Positions 1 through 8,970 of a DNA stretch of 64,000 bases are shown here, piece by piece. The notes below the pieces were generated by a model that saw only the letters and a program-made list of their open reading frames with translations, was not told where the DNA came from and did no database searches. The stretch is taken from the NCBI GenBank assembly GCA_965263045.1, contig CBDHGK010000041.1:4960001-5024000 (forward strand). Reading direction: 5' to 3'. Source of the DNA: G963664115 sp965263045 (GTDB lineage Bacteria; Acidobacteriota; Terriglobia; 20CM-2-55-15). Position 1 is the stretch's first letter. Each line of letters begins with the position of its first letter. The position numbers were made by a program, and so were the translations under genes.

Positions 1-280
1 ACGGATCGAAAATCGGCTCCGCAGGGGCCAGGCCGGCATCACGAGCCTGAATCGCCAATTCTTCTCGACGCTTCGGGTTGAACGCACAGGCCAGGAAAGG
101 CAGGTCCCTGTGGCCTGGCCCGAGATCGGCCAGTTCCACCACCTTGCTACGGTCCAGGATTCGCGGGCTGAGGGAGTCGACGCGTACGGCCGCTGCCACC
201 TTCAGTTCCAGGCGACCGCAGGTCTCTTCATAGTCTGGAAGAAGTGGACTCCTGACTCCAAAGAGAACGATTTCCTTCAT
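1..280 (-). CDS. Sugar O-acyltransferase-like protein, NeuD/PglD N-terminal region (partial, runs off the window)
   Basis: An open frame starts with ATG at 280 and reads off the left edge, giving 93 visible residues. It begins MKEIVLFG, a Rossmann-like first strand, and reaches AGLAPAEPIFDP, which resembles the end of the PglD-type nucleotide/sugar-binding domain just before the left-handed beta-helix acyltransferase repeats. The helix repeats would lie outside the window, so the acyltransferase function is inferred. A GAGAGGC ribosome site precedes the start. The gene lies 73 bp downstream of the ligase-carrier gene on the same strand and is probably its operon partner. A family member transferring an acyl group to a sugar amine or hydroxyl would fit the acyl-activating neighbours. 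Confidence 0.5.
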   Translation of the reverse strand, partial: MKEIVLFGVRSPLLPDYEETCGRLELKVAAAVRVDSLSPRILDRSKVVELADLGPGHRDLPFLACAFNPKRREELAIQARDAGLAPAEPIFDP

Positions 281-353
281 GAATGCCTCTCAAATCAACC
301 GGTGCTGCAGCAACAGAATTTCCGTGACCCGCCGAAAGCGCGGTCCATGCCCG

Positions 354-2195
354 CTACAGGCCTTCCCGAGCTTTATTCAGTCGCTCCGAAATAATTTCAG
401 CCGCTTCTCCGAGGGTGCTCATTCGCAACATATCCTGGGGGCCCAAGCGCAGGTCGAATGCCCTCTCGAGAGCCAGAATAAAGCCGAGGCCGGCGAAGGA
501 GTCCCAGTTCGCAATCGTGTCAGCAGAAGATGATTCATCGAGTGCGGATTGATCCACTTGAAAGGTCTCGGCCGCTACGGCAAGTACCCGGCGACTGATT
601 GATCCGCTCGGGGGTGCCACCGGTGGGGCACTTGGGGTCAACTGTTCAACCAGATCAGCGTGCAGCACCTTACCCGAAGGTCCGCGGGGGAGAGACTCAA
701 ACAGGACCACCCGATCCGGGCGGCGCTCGGCGCCAAGTCGGTCCTGGCACACCGTTCGGATATCTTGCGCCTTGACGCCGGGTTCGACGACGGCACACAC
801 AACGATGGCCTCCTCGAGCAGGGAATCTGGCAAACCGACGACTTCCACTTCGCGCACGCCGTGCGTCGCCGCGACAACATCGCGTATGTCTTCGGGATAG
901 ACTGTGACACCACCCCGCTTGATAATGCTTTTCTTCCTCCCGACAGTGCGGAAAAACCCATCCCCGTCTTCGAAGAACAGGTCACCCGTCGAAAGCCAGC
1001 CATCTTTTATCGCTGTCTGCGTTGCCACGGGTTCGTCGAGGTAGCCGCTCATCAAATGTGCGCCCGATACCTGGAGTTCGCCGATCGCTCCAGCAGTCAC
1101 CCGGATGCCCTTTTCGTCCACGATGCGGACCTCGGCATCGATCGGTTTTCCGAGCGTTCCGATCCGGAAATTCTGGTCGTCCGGCCCGCAATAGAGGCTG
1201 CCCGAAACAGTTTCTGTCATGCCGTAGAAATTCGCGATGCGGACACCGTACGTTTCTTGAAACTCCGTCCAGAACATTGGCTGAAGAAATCCCGCCGTCG
1301 AAATCAGGCATTCGAAACCATCATAGCGAAACAGGTCGTTTTGATCGGCATGGGCCCGCTGGATCATAGCCAAGATTGTCGGGACCGTTATGAAATGAGA
1401 AATCATGTTACTGCGCAGCACCGCGGCCAGATCTACAGTCGCAGAAAATCGACCGGGCTGAACGGCCGTCATCCCCGTCAGAAGCGAAGCGGCTACCCCG
1501 TGCACCAGTCCATCGGTATGGTATGTCGGCAGGAAGTTGAGTAGCCGGGCATTCCTTCCGTAGTCGAACACCCTGGCCAATGTCCCGATGTGATTTATCA
1601 GTGCACCACGCGAGATGACCACCGCTTTCGGTCGCGATGTAGTCCCGGAAGTAAACAGGATGTACGCCGGAATATCGCCGGGCAATGATGAGTTGGAAAA
1701 ATAGTTGGATGCATCCGACGCAGAGGCAGAAACGTTCGCTGCAACGGGCGACGGCGGTGACACAGGCTCGCCGGGAGCTTCGAATGACGCTGAAAGGCAT
1801 CGATCACCCTCCATCTGCGCCGACTCCACGCTCATCAGGACGTTCGGTAGAACAGTGTTCGGATCGTTCGACAAAGCCTGAAGAACGGTTGCATCTGCGA
1901 TCAATGCCCGGGCGCTGGATCTGCCAAGCATCAAACGAATTTCCTGCGGGCTAGCGTCGGGGGCGATCACGACGGCAGGAAATCCGCACATAAGGCAGAC
2001 GGCGAAACACGTGTAGAAGCCGCACCTGTGCGATGTGATCAGTGCGACCCGGTCCCCCGCAGATAAGCCCGCCGTCCCAAGGGCCTCCGCAATCGCCATT
2101 GCGCGTAGCCGGACCTCGCCGTGGGTCAGGCTCGTCTCTCCCACAAACGCCACGCCTTCGGACGAAAAAGATGGCATTGAATTTGTGCCTGGCAA
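354..2195 (-). CDS. Acyl-adenylating ligase fused to a C-terminal acyl carrier domain
   Basis: 613 residues. Residues about 20-520 form an AMP-dependent synthetase/ligase: P-loop-like YILFTSGTTSRPKAVV, core NFYGMTETVSG, the hinge motif GWLSTGDLFFEDGDGFFRTVGRKK, and the C-terminal lysine in PRGPSGKVLH. Residues about 535-605 resemble an acyl carrier protein, with WDSFAGLGFI matching the Asp-Ser phosphopantetheine attachment motif. The protein should activate a carboxylic acid with ATP and load it onto its own carrier arm. A 61-bp gap separates it from the upstream TPR/acyltransferase gene, and the sugar acyltransferase-like gene follows. The substrate cannot be read from the sequence; a fatty or short-chain acid for a glycolipid is a guess. 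Confidence 0.85.
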   Translation of the reverse strand: MPGTNSMPSFSSEGVAFVGETSLTHGEVRLRAMAIAEALGTAGLSAGDRVALITSHRCGFYTCFAVCLMCGFPAVVIAPDASPQEIRLMLGRSSARALIADATVLQALSNDPNTVLPNVLMSVESAQMEGDRCLSASFEAPGEPVSPPSPVAANVSASASDASNYFSNSSLPGDIPAYILFTSGTTSRPKAVVISRGALINHIGTLARVFDYGRNARLLNFLPTYHTDGLVHGVAASLLTGMTAVQPGRFSATVDLAAVLRSNMISHFITVPTILAMIQRAHADQNDLFRYDGFECLISTAGFLQPMFWTEFQETYGVRIANFYGMTETVSGSLYCGPDDQNFRIGTLGKPIDAEVRIVDEKGIRVTAGAIGELQVSGAHLMSGYLDEPVATQTAIKDGWLSTGDLFFEDGDGFFRTVGRKKSIIKRGGVTVYPEDIRDVVAATHGVREVEVVGLPDSLLEEAIVVCAVVEPGVKAQDIRTVCQDRLGAERRPDRVVLFESLPRGPSGKVLHADLVEQLTPSAPPVAPPSGSISRRVLAVAAETFQVDQSALDESSSADTIANWDSFAGLGFILALERAFDLRLGPQDMLRMSTLGEAAEIISERLNKAREGL

Positions 2196-2256
2196 ATTAG
2201 TTCCCGGTGTCCAACAAGCGCCCGATCACCAGCCGACGCGATCCAGGGTCGCCCAT

Positions 2257-4848
2257 CTATTGGCGTTCGCTCCCTGTGTCGGCATAGCGTTGAGGAAGAA
2301 ATTCAAGGAGTGGCTCAATTGGCTGTCGACTGCGGCGGCAAATCCGCAAGATCGTATGATAATCCACGCCCGGCCGAATGTTTTCGGGACCTGATAACAA
2401 TGCATCAATGTATTGTCTTGCGTAGAACTCGAACCACCGATCCAACCACGCATCGAGGCTCTCGCCGTGGATGAGACCCGGGCCCGGCCTGATGTCGTGA
2501 ATGATCCTGCCTTCCTGCCAAAGAGCGACATACCAGAAAATTGGAACTTCCGCATAGAAAGCCAGTGTGGGTGGCCCGTGTTCAGGGGCGATGTCTCCCA
2601 TCCAATAGACTCTGTCACCCTCCCTCAGATAGTTCAGCAGTCGTGGTGTGAATTGATTGCGGTCATTCTTTACCGTAGCGATCGCCTTGCCTGGAGGTAG
2701 GCTGAAATACTGCTGACCATATGCAGTCACTATTCTGCTGTGTAATTCGCGGCCGGCGAAGTGGTCGGCGGACACACAAGGCACGCCGATATGTGCGCCC
2801 ACCAGCATTGCACCCTTGCCCTCAGGAATCCCGCGAAGAGTGCTTAACCGTTCGGGATAGACCGAGAATTCGTCGAGTTCATGCCTTTGTTTCTGATTGA
2901 ACAGGACCCAATCAGTCACCAACTGATTTGCTTGAACGACCCAGTATTTCCGTCGTTCCAGACTCCCGCTACGTTGTGAAATCGAACCGGAAACCGAAAC
3001 TGGGGGCGTGATCGGTCCGCTCGGCCGGGAGAAGGGACTCCACCCTTTGTTGGCAGGTAACGCCTCCAGTCCTGTTCGTAAAGAGCCCGGCAAATTTGAT
3101 GTCATGAAATCCTGAAGAGCTGCAAATACCACACGGGATCGGTCGATTTCTCTTTGTCTGAAGAGCATTTCTGTGAGCACCCTCCGCCCGGCAGGATGGC
3201 TGGGGTCGATTTCGACTGTCTTACTGTACGACGCCTCGGCTTGCTCCAGATCTCCATTGTTCTGGTGTAAATAGCCGAGATGACGGTGGAGGTCGGGGTC
3301 GCCGGCATTCAATTCCGCTGCCCGTCGGGCGGCGTGGATGGCGTCCTCGGGGTGGCCGAGCCGGTCCAGGGTGACACTTAAGTCGTAGTACGCGCCCGGA
3401 TGATTGGGGTCGATTTCGACTGTCTTGCGGTATACCGCTGCGGCCAGATCCAGATCCCCGCGATTGAGGAGTAGATTGCCGAGATGACGGTGGAGGTCGG
3501 GGTCGCCGGCATTCAATTCCGCTGCCCGTCGGGCGGCGTGGATGGCGTCTTCGGGGTGGCCGAGCCGGTCCAGGGTGACACTTAAGTCGTAGTACGCGCC
3601 CGGATGATTGGGGTCGATTTCGACTGTCTTGCGGTATACCGCTGCGGCCAGATCCAGATCGCCGTGATTGAGGAGTAGATTGCCGAGATGACGGTGGAGG
3701 TCGGGGTCGCCGGCATTCAATTCCGCTGCCCGTTGGGCGGCGTGGATGGCGTCCTCGGGGTGGCCGAGTCCGTTCAGGGTGACACTCAAGGCGTAGTATG
3801 CGCCCGGATGATTGGGATCGATTTCGATTGATTTGCGCTGCGCGGCCGCGGCCGGTTCCGGATCCCCGCGATTGAGAAGCAGATTGCCGAGATGATGGTG
3901 GAGGTCGGGGTTGCCGGGATCCAACTCCGCTGCCCGTTGGGCGGCGTGGATGGCGTCATCGGGTTGGCCAAGCCGGTCCAGGGTGGCACTCAAGGCGTAG
4001 TATGCGCCCGGATGATTGGGATCGATTTCGATTGATTTGCGCTGCGCCGCCGCGGCCGGTTCCGGATCCCCGCGATTGAGAAGCAGATTGCCGAGATGAT
4101 GGTGGAGGTCGGGGTTGCCGGGATCCAACTCCGCTGCCCGTCGGGCGGCGTGGATGGCGTCATCGGGTTGGCCAAGCCGGTCCAGGGTGGCACTCAAGGC
4201 GTAGTACGCGCCCGGATGGTTGGGGTCGAGTTCGATTGATTTGCGCTGCGCGGCCGCGGCCGGATCCAGATCCCCATGATTGAGGAGCAGATTGCCGAGA
4301 TGATGGTGGAGGTCGGGGTTGCCGGGATCCAACTCAGCCGCGCGTCGGGCGGCGTGGATGGCGTCCTCGGGTTGACCCAGTCGATGCAACATGGCACTCA
4401 GCGCGGAGTATGCACGGGGATGATTGGGGTCGAGTTCGATTGATTTGCGCTGCGCGGCCGCGGCCGATTCCAGATCCCCGTGATTGAGGAGCAGATTGCC
4501 GAGGTGATGGTGGAGGTTGGGATCGCCGGGGTTCAGTTCAACGGCTCGCCGGGCGGCGAGGATGGCGTCATCGGGTTGGTCCAGCCGATGCAACGTGGCA
4601 CTCAGCCCAGTGTAGGCACCAGCATGGTTGGGGTCGAGTTCGATCGTTTTGCGCTGTGCGGCCGCGGCCGATTCCAGATCCCCATGATTGAGGAGCAGAT
4701 TGCCGAGATGATGGTTGAGGTTGGGATCGCCGGGGTTCAGTTCAACGGCGCTTCGGGCAGCCACGATGGCGTCATCGAGGTGCGCCGGAGGCCCATGGTC
4801 TGGCCCAGGTCGCCCTTCTTGGGCAGCGAATGGCTCAGACGATGACAT
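2257..4848 (-). CDS. TPR-repeat protein with C-terminal lysophospholipid-acyltransferase-like domain
   Basis: 863 residues. After a 33-residue leader, residues about 34-577 are eight copies of a 68-residue unit, each a pair of tetratricopeptide repeats with the core AAELDPGNPDLHHHLGNLLL. The last copy is diverged. Residues about 650-840 resemble the LpxL/HtrB-type acyltransferase superfamily: LVGAHIGVPCVSADH near the expected catalytic histidine, then VYWMGDIAPEHGPP and AFYAEVPIFWYVALWQEGR. The usual acidic residue five after the histidine is absent, so activity is uncertain. No signal peptide is visible. It is the first gene of the minus-strand operon with the ligase-carrier and sugar acyltransferase-like genes, suggesting acyl transfer to an envelope lipid or glycan. 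A scaffold role for the TPRs is inferred. Confidence 0.75.
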   Translation of the reverse strand: MSSSEPFAAQEGRPGPDHGPPAHLDDAIVAARSAVELNPGDPNLNHHLGNLLLNHGDLESAAAAQRKTIELDPNHAGAYTGLSATLHRLDQPDDAILAARRAVELNPGDPNLHHHLGNLLLNHGDLESAAAAQRKSIELDPNHPRAYSALSAMLHRLGQPEDAIHAARRAAELDPGNPDLHHHLGNLLLNHGDLDPAAAAQRKSIELDPNHPGAYYALSATLDRLGQPDDAIHAARRAAELDPGNPDLHHHLGNLLLNRGDPEPAAAAQRKSIEIDPNHPGAYYALSATLDRLGQPDDAIHAAQRAAELDPGNPDLHHHLGNLLLNRGDPEPAAAAQRKSIEIDPNHPGAYYALSVTLNGLGHPEDAIHAAQRAAELNAGDPDLHRHLGNLLLNHGDLDLAAAVYRKTVEIDPNHPGAYYDLSVTLDRLGHPEDAIHAARRAAELNAGDPDLHRHLGNLLLNRGDLDLAAAVYRKTVEIDPNHPGAYYDLSVTLDRLGHPEDAIHAARRAAELNAGDPDLHRHLGYLHQNNGDLEQAEASYSKTVEIDPSHPAGRRVLTEMLFRQREIDRSRVVFAALQDFMTSNLPGSLRTGLEALPANKGWSPFSRPSGPITPPVSVSGSISQRSGSLERRKYWVVQANQLVTDWVLFNQKQRHELDEFSVYPERLSTLRGIPEGKGAMLVGAHIGVPCVSADHFAGRELHSRIVTAYGQQYFSLPPGKAIATVKNDRNQFTPRLLNYLREGDRVYWMGDIAPEHGPPTLAFYAEVPIFWYVALWQEGRIIHDIRPGPGLIHGESLDAWLDRWFEFYARQYIDALLSGPENIRPGVDYHTILRICRRSRQPIEPLLEFLPQRYADTGSERQ
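3118..4749 (-). repeat. Eight tandem 204-bp coding repeats (TPR pairs)
   Basis: Inside the TPR gene the DNA repeats with a 204-bp period. Neighbouring units, for example 3786-3989 and 3990-4193, are nearly identical, including at third codon positions. Copies near both ends are more diverged. This is the pattern expected from recent unequal recombination or gene conversion within the gene. Confidence 0.9.
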
Positions 4849-5124
4849 GTCAGTCGCCTGGATTCGCTTGGCGGGCTGTGTATCGATGTGGTTGATACCA
4901 AAAATATGATACCTGCGATCGCCGTTTGGTCACGTTGGCCCCATCATATTACAGCGCCAGTGGCTTTTAGGGGGCAACTCGTTATCGGCGACGTGCAATG
5001 GCCCGAATGTTGGGTCGCACTGGCTCACGAGTGTCAACGGACCTTGTGAAGATGGATGAAATCAGTCGGTGTGTGTAACGCTTCGAGAAGACAATTCATG
5101 AGAATTCCGGGATAAAATCATCCG
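4849..5124. promoter_or_regulatory. Divergent intergenic region between the TPR operon and the ABC exporter
   Basis: 276 bp separate two divergently oriented operons, so promoters for both must lie here. I could not pick out a convincing -35/-10 pair or operator. No small gene is visible. Confidence 0.4.
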
Positions 5125-6060
5125 ATGTCCCCCGACGTCGTCCCTCTGATCCATGCTCGCAAACTGACGAAGACATTCGGCAAGTTTACTGCTGTCGATG
5201 GGGTAGATTTTCAAGTGCAGTCGGGAGAAGCCTTCGGCTTCCTCGGTCCCAACGGTGCCGGTAAGACCTCCATAATGCGGATGATCGGGTGCACGTCCCC
5301 GGTGACCGGGGGGCAACTCCGCGTGATGGGCATGGACCCGCGCACCCATGCCAGTCAGATAAAAGCCCGCCTCGGTGTCGTGCCGCAGCAGGACAACCTG
5401 GATACCGAGATTACGGTCCGGGAGAACCTGCTGATGTACGCACGTTACTACGACATTCCGAGAAAGATCGCCCGTGCGCGTGCGGATGAATTCCTTGAGT
5501 TCATCCAGCTCTCCGAACGCGCTGGCGCTCAAGTCGAATCGCTTTCCGGTGGATTGAAGCGCCGCCTGACGATTGCCCGCGCGCTGGTGAATGAACCGCA
5601 GGTCATCCTGCTGGATGAGCCGACCACGGGCCTCGACCCGCAGGCGCGTCATGTGATCTGGGAACGTCTCTATCAGCTCAAACGACGAGGCGCCACGCTC
5701 TTGCTGACCACCCACTATATGGACGAGGCCGAGCAACTATGTGATCGGCTTGTCGTGATGGATCAGGGCAGAATCGTGGCGGAAGGATCTCCACGCGCAT
5801 TAATCGAACGTTTCTCGACCCGCGAAGTGCTCGAGTTGCGTATCGGAGAAGACGTGCCCAGCGGCCTCGATGGCCGGTTAGACGGGTTGGCTGACCGGAT
5901 CGAGAAGGTCGCCGGTCGCGTATTGCTGTACACGACGGACGGAGAACATGCCTTATCGGAAGTCCGTGCGCGGAACATTCCGATTGAAAGCGCGCTCGTA
6001 CGGCGTTCGACGTTGGAAGATGTTTTTCTGCGGCTCACAGGCCGGACCCTGGTTGAGTAA
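5125..6060 (+). CDS. ABC-2 transporter ATP-binding protein (NodI/DrrA-like)
   Basis: 311 residues. Walker A is GPNGAGKTS near residue 40, the signature is LSGGLKRR near 150, Walker B is VILLDEPTTGLD near 170, and the H-loop histidine is in LLTTHYMDEAE. The roughly 90-residue C-terminal extension is typical of DrrA/NodI-type exporter ATPases. It powers the two membrane proteins encoded immediately downstream (10 bp to the first). The substrate is unknown; relatives export lipo-oligosaccharides, drugs or polysaccharides. An exporter beside an acyl/sugar operon makes a glycolipid substrate possible, but the two operons are divergent. Confidence 0.93.
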   Translation: MSPDVVPLIHARKLTKTFGKFTAVDGVDFQVQSGEAFGFLGPNGAGKTSIMRMIGCTSPVTGGQLRVMGMDPRTHASQIKARLGVVPQQDNLDTEITVRENLLMYARYYDIPRKIARARADEFLEFIQLSERAGAQVESLSGGLKRRLTIARALVNEPQVILLDEPTTGLDPQARHVIWERLYQLKRRGATLLLTTHYMDEAEQLCDRLVVMDQGRIVAEGSPRALIERFSTREVLELRIGEDVPSGLDGRLDGLADRIEKVAGRVLLYTTDGEHALSEVRARNIPIESALVRRSTLEDVFLRLTGRTLVE

Positions 6061-6070
6061 CGGTGGCCCC

Positions 6071-6841
6071 ATGATCGGTGCATTTCGAATGATCCAGCGC
6101 AACGGGCTTGTTTATCGCCGCATCTGGCGCGGCTCGATTTTCTTCAGCTTCCTCCAACCGATGCTCTACCTCCTGGCAATGGGGATGGGTGTCGGTGCTC
6201 TGGTCAATCGCGGAGACACCTCGATGCTCGGGGATCTAGAATTCCTGGATTTCCTGGCGCCCGGGCTCCTGGCTGCATCCTGTATGCAGATCGCCAGTTT
6301 CGAGTCCACCTACCCGATTACGGGAAAGATGACCTGGCATCGCAACTACGGGGCGATTAACGCGACACCGATGCGCGTCCTGGACCTGGTGCTGGGCGAG
6401 CTCGGATGGATGGCCTTACGCCTTTCAAGCGTGGCCGTTGCGTTTACCCTGGTGATCACGGCGTTCGGCGTGCCCCGCACGCCGCTTGTTCTGCTGGCGA
6501 TACCCTCGGCCGTGCTGACCGGATTGGCCTTCAGCGCGCCGATCACTGCCTATGCGGCGACCAGCAAGACGGGACTTGAGTTCAACAGCCTGTTTCGGTT
6601 TGGAATTACGCCACTCTTTCTATTTTCAGGCGTGTTTTTCCCCATATCGAGATTGCCAGCTGCACTTGAAACCTTTGCCTGGTTTACCCCCCTCTTTCAC
6701 GGTGTGGAACTGGTCCGTGGTCTGACCCTTAACAGCATTCGATCAACGGTATGGCCTATCCATCTGGCCTACCTGCTCGCGATGCTGGCGATCGGTGTGT
6801 TGAGCGCAATCCGGACGTTTCGCCGAAGGCTTGAGGCGTAA
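6071..6841 (+). CDS. ABC-2 type permease (NodJ-like), first of two
   Basis: 256 residues with about six hydrophobic segments and no soluble domain. The start is the ATG at 6071, which gives MIGAFRMIQRNGLVYRRIW. A longer upstream in-frame start would overlap the ATPase gene and is not needed. NATPMRVLDLVLGE and FLFSGVFFPISRLP are typical conserved loops of the ABC-2 family, as in NodJ. It forms the transmembrane channel together with the next gene. The stop codon is followed directly by the GTG start of that gene, indicating translational coupling. Confidence 0.9.
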   Translation: MIGAFRMIQRNGLVYRRIWRGSIFFSFLQPMLYLLAMGMGVGALVNRGDTSMLGDLEFLDFLAPGLLAASCMQIASFESTYPITGKMTWHRNYGAINATPMRVLDLVLGELGWMALRLSSVAVAFTLVITAFGVPRTPLVLLAIPSAVLTGLAFSAPITAYAATSKTGLEFNSLFRFGITPLFLFSGVFFPISRLPAALETFAWFTPLFHGVELVRGLTLNSIRSTVWPIHLAYLLAMLAIGVLSAIRTFRRRLEA

Positions 6842-7666
6842 GTGATAGGTATGACTGATCCAAACATATCTCAGGTCTCTTCCCTGTCTCTTCCTTCACT
6901 CGGCCGGTCGATCCGTATGTTTCAGCGGAACATGATCGTCTACAAACACATCTGGACGATCATTGTTTCGGGCTTCTTCGAACCGGTGTTTTACCTCTTC
7001 GGGATCGGCATTGGGCTGGGATCGATGATCGGTCAGGTTGATGGAATGGCCTATGCGGCGTTTGTTGCGCCTGGACTGCTCGCCGTGAGCTGCATGAACG
7101 GGGCCATCACCGACGGCTTCTTTAACATTTTCTTTAAGTTGCACTTCAAGAAGACCTACGACGGCATTCTGGCGACACCGATGCGCGTGCCCGATATCGC
7201 TTTTGGCGAGATGCTTTGGGCGCTGGCCCGGGGCACCGTGTACGCAGGGGCTTTCCTCGTAGTGGTGTTGCTGATCGGCGAGACCGTTGGTCCGAAAATG
7301 ATCCTTTCGCCGTGGGCTGTGCTGGCACTGCCAGCGGCTGTGATCGTAGCCGCTGCCTTTTCGGCCATGGCGCTGTGTATCGCGAGCTTCGCGCGGAAGA
7401 TTCAGGATTTCGATATTGTAATGGGGTTGATCGTGATGCCGATGTTCCTGTTCAGTGGCACTTTTTTCCCCGTCATCCAGTTGCCGACCGAGGTACAGCC
7501 ACTGATCCAGATCGTTCCCCTCTATCACGGCGTGGCCGTCCTGCGCCAGCTGACGACGGGAAGTGTCAGCCTGACGATCTTCGCTCACCTGTTTTATCTG
7601 GTCCTCCTCGGATGTGTCGCGTTCGCGATTGCCATGCGACGGTTGGAACGCACACTGATCAAGTAA
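6842..7666 (+). CDS. ABC-2 type permease (NodJ-like), second of two
   Basis: 274 residues from a GTG at 6842, or 271 from the ATG at 6851; the sequence does not decide between them. It is homologous to the preceding permease: DGILATPMRVPDIAFGEMLW and FLFSGTFFPVIQLP occur at equivalent positions. Six membrane segments are likely. Two different permeases with one ATPase suggest a heterodimeric exporter channel. No further gene follows on this strand for about 280 bp. Confidence 0.9.
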   Translation: MIGMTDPNISQVSSLSLPSLGRSIRMFQRNMIVYKHIWTIIVSGFFEPVFYLFGIGIGLGSMIGQVDGMAYAAFVAPGLLAVSCMNGAITDGFFNIFFKLHFKKTYDGILATPMRVPDIAFGEMLWALARGTVYAGAFLVVVLLIGETVGPKMILSPWAVLALPAAVIVAAAFSAMALCIASFARKIQDFDIVMGLIVMPMFLFSGTFFPVIQLPTEVQPLIQIVPLYHGVAVLRQLTTGSVSLTIFAHLFYLVLLGCVAFAIAMRRLERTLIK

Positions 7667-7948
7667 TGGATACTGAATGGCTGACACGCTCTCCACAATT
7701 CAATGTTTTTCCACTATGTATGTCGATTTATTGAGCACGCGATCCGATCCAAGGCGGTGGTTGAGACCATTGTTCGAGAAAACGGCAGTCAAATGCCGAT
7801 CATTCGAAAGTTGACCACGTGCCCCAGCCAGCATAAACTCATGGGCCTAAACCCAAGGTTCCATAAGCAAACTGTGCCGCGCGGGAGAAGTACACCCTGG
7901 CCGCCGGCGTCTGAGTTAATGGCGACTCCGGGTTACATAGGAGACTCA

Positions 7949-8935
7949 ATGGCAGAAGGTAAGGACCCCAACCCAACTGAAACGAATGAACGGCAACCGT
8001 CGGGAGCATGTGACGCGACTGCCACCCGGCCCGCGATCACGCGACGTGATTTCCTGATTCGCGGCAATGCGGGGGCTGTCGCGGTCGGAGTCATGAGCGG
8101 CGCCGGTTTTGCTTCCGCGCTTGTTCCGGAACCGGCCGAGGCCACACCGCAACAAACGGCGGCCCTGGACCCCATCAGGTCACGCACAGTCACACTGAAC
8201 ATCGATGGTGAGAGCCATGATGCGACGGTGGACGTGCGGGAGAGCCTGTGGGAGACGATGAACCTTAAGTTGGGCCTGTCCAACTCCAATCTGGGCTGCG
8301 ACCGCGCCCAATGCGGTGCGTGCACGATCCTGATGGACGGGAAAGCGGTAAACGGTTGTGCTGTGCTGACGGCCCGTTCCGGTCGAGGTCAGGACATCCG
8401 TACAGTCGCGGGGATTGCCAACGGGCCGGGAGTGGCCGGGCTGCATCCGATTCAGAAGGCATTCTGGTACGAGGGTGGCTTTCAATGCGGCATTTGCACC
8501 CGCGGCTTCATTATGGCCACCTATGCCCTCCTTGAAAGCAATCCCAACCCGACAACTCAGGAAATCAAAGAAGCGCTGGCCGGCAATATCTGCCGCTGTG
8601 GTGAGTACACGAAGATCTTAACCACTGTTCAGAAGGCCGCCGCCGAGATGCGGGGCGAGCAGATCACCTACTCGTCGACGCCGATCGCCGTCGAAGAGCC
8701 GGAATTGCCGCAGGCACTCGCCGGGGGTAGTGAATCCCGACAGTTCACCTTCGTCACGGCGATGGGGACAATTGAAGACTACGACGACCTGGCTCTGGAA
8801 ATTGGTGGGCGACCGGGAATACTGGGCGTCTCTGGAACGGAACGTACGATAACGCCCATCTGGGATCCCACCGTGATTGACGAGGCGCGGGTCCGCCAGA
8901 TTATGGAAGAACTCGGCTCGCCGGTAGCGCCGTAG
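7949..8935 (+). CDS. Periplasmic aldehyde oxidoreductase, Tat-exported 2Fe-2S subunit (PaoA-like)
   Basis: 328 residues. I chose the ATG at 7949 because AGGAGA sits 5 nt upstream; the same frame is open further back to 7703 but lacks such a site. TRRDFLIRGNAG followed by a hydrophobic stretch is a twin-arginine export signal. A plant-type [2Fe-2S] site is CDRAQCGACTILMDGKAVNGC in outline (Cys spacing 4-2-n), and the second cluster uses CGIC and CRCG. This is the electron-transfer subunit of a xanthine-oxidase-family enzyme, as in PaoA (YagT), whose Tat signal carries the assembled complex to the periplasm. An unusual C-terminal extension of about 90 residues follows the second cluster domain. 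Confidence 0.9.
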   Translation: MAEGKDPNPTETNERQPSGACDATATRPAITRRDFLIRGNAGAVAVGVMSGAGFASALVPEPAEATPQQTAALDPIRSRTVTLNIDGESHDATVDVRESLWETMNLKLGLSNSNLGCDRAQCGACTILMDGKAVNGCAVLTARSGRGQDIRTVAGIANGPGVAGLHPIQKAFWYEGGFQCGICTRGFIMATYALLESNPNPTTQEIKEALAGNICRCGEYTKILTTVQKAAAEMRGEQITYSSTPIAVEEPELPQALAGGSESRQFTFVTAMGTIEDYDDLALEIGGRPGILGVSGTERTITPIWDPTVIDEARVRQIMEELGSPVAP

Positions 8936-8970
8936 TTAGCCGTAGACAGCGGTAGACAAGGAGACGCGAC

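Noticed and set aside
3118..4749. CRISPR-like or intergenic repeat array
   Set aside because: The 204-bp units are in frame and encode TPR pairs inside a full-length gene.
5948..6841. 297-residue start for the first ABC permease
   Set aside because: It would overlap the ATPase gene by more than 100 bp; the ATG at 6071 gives the family-typical N-terminus.
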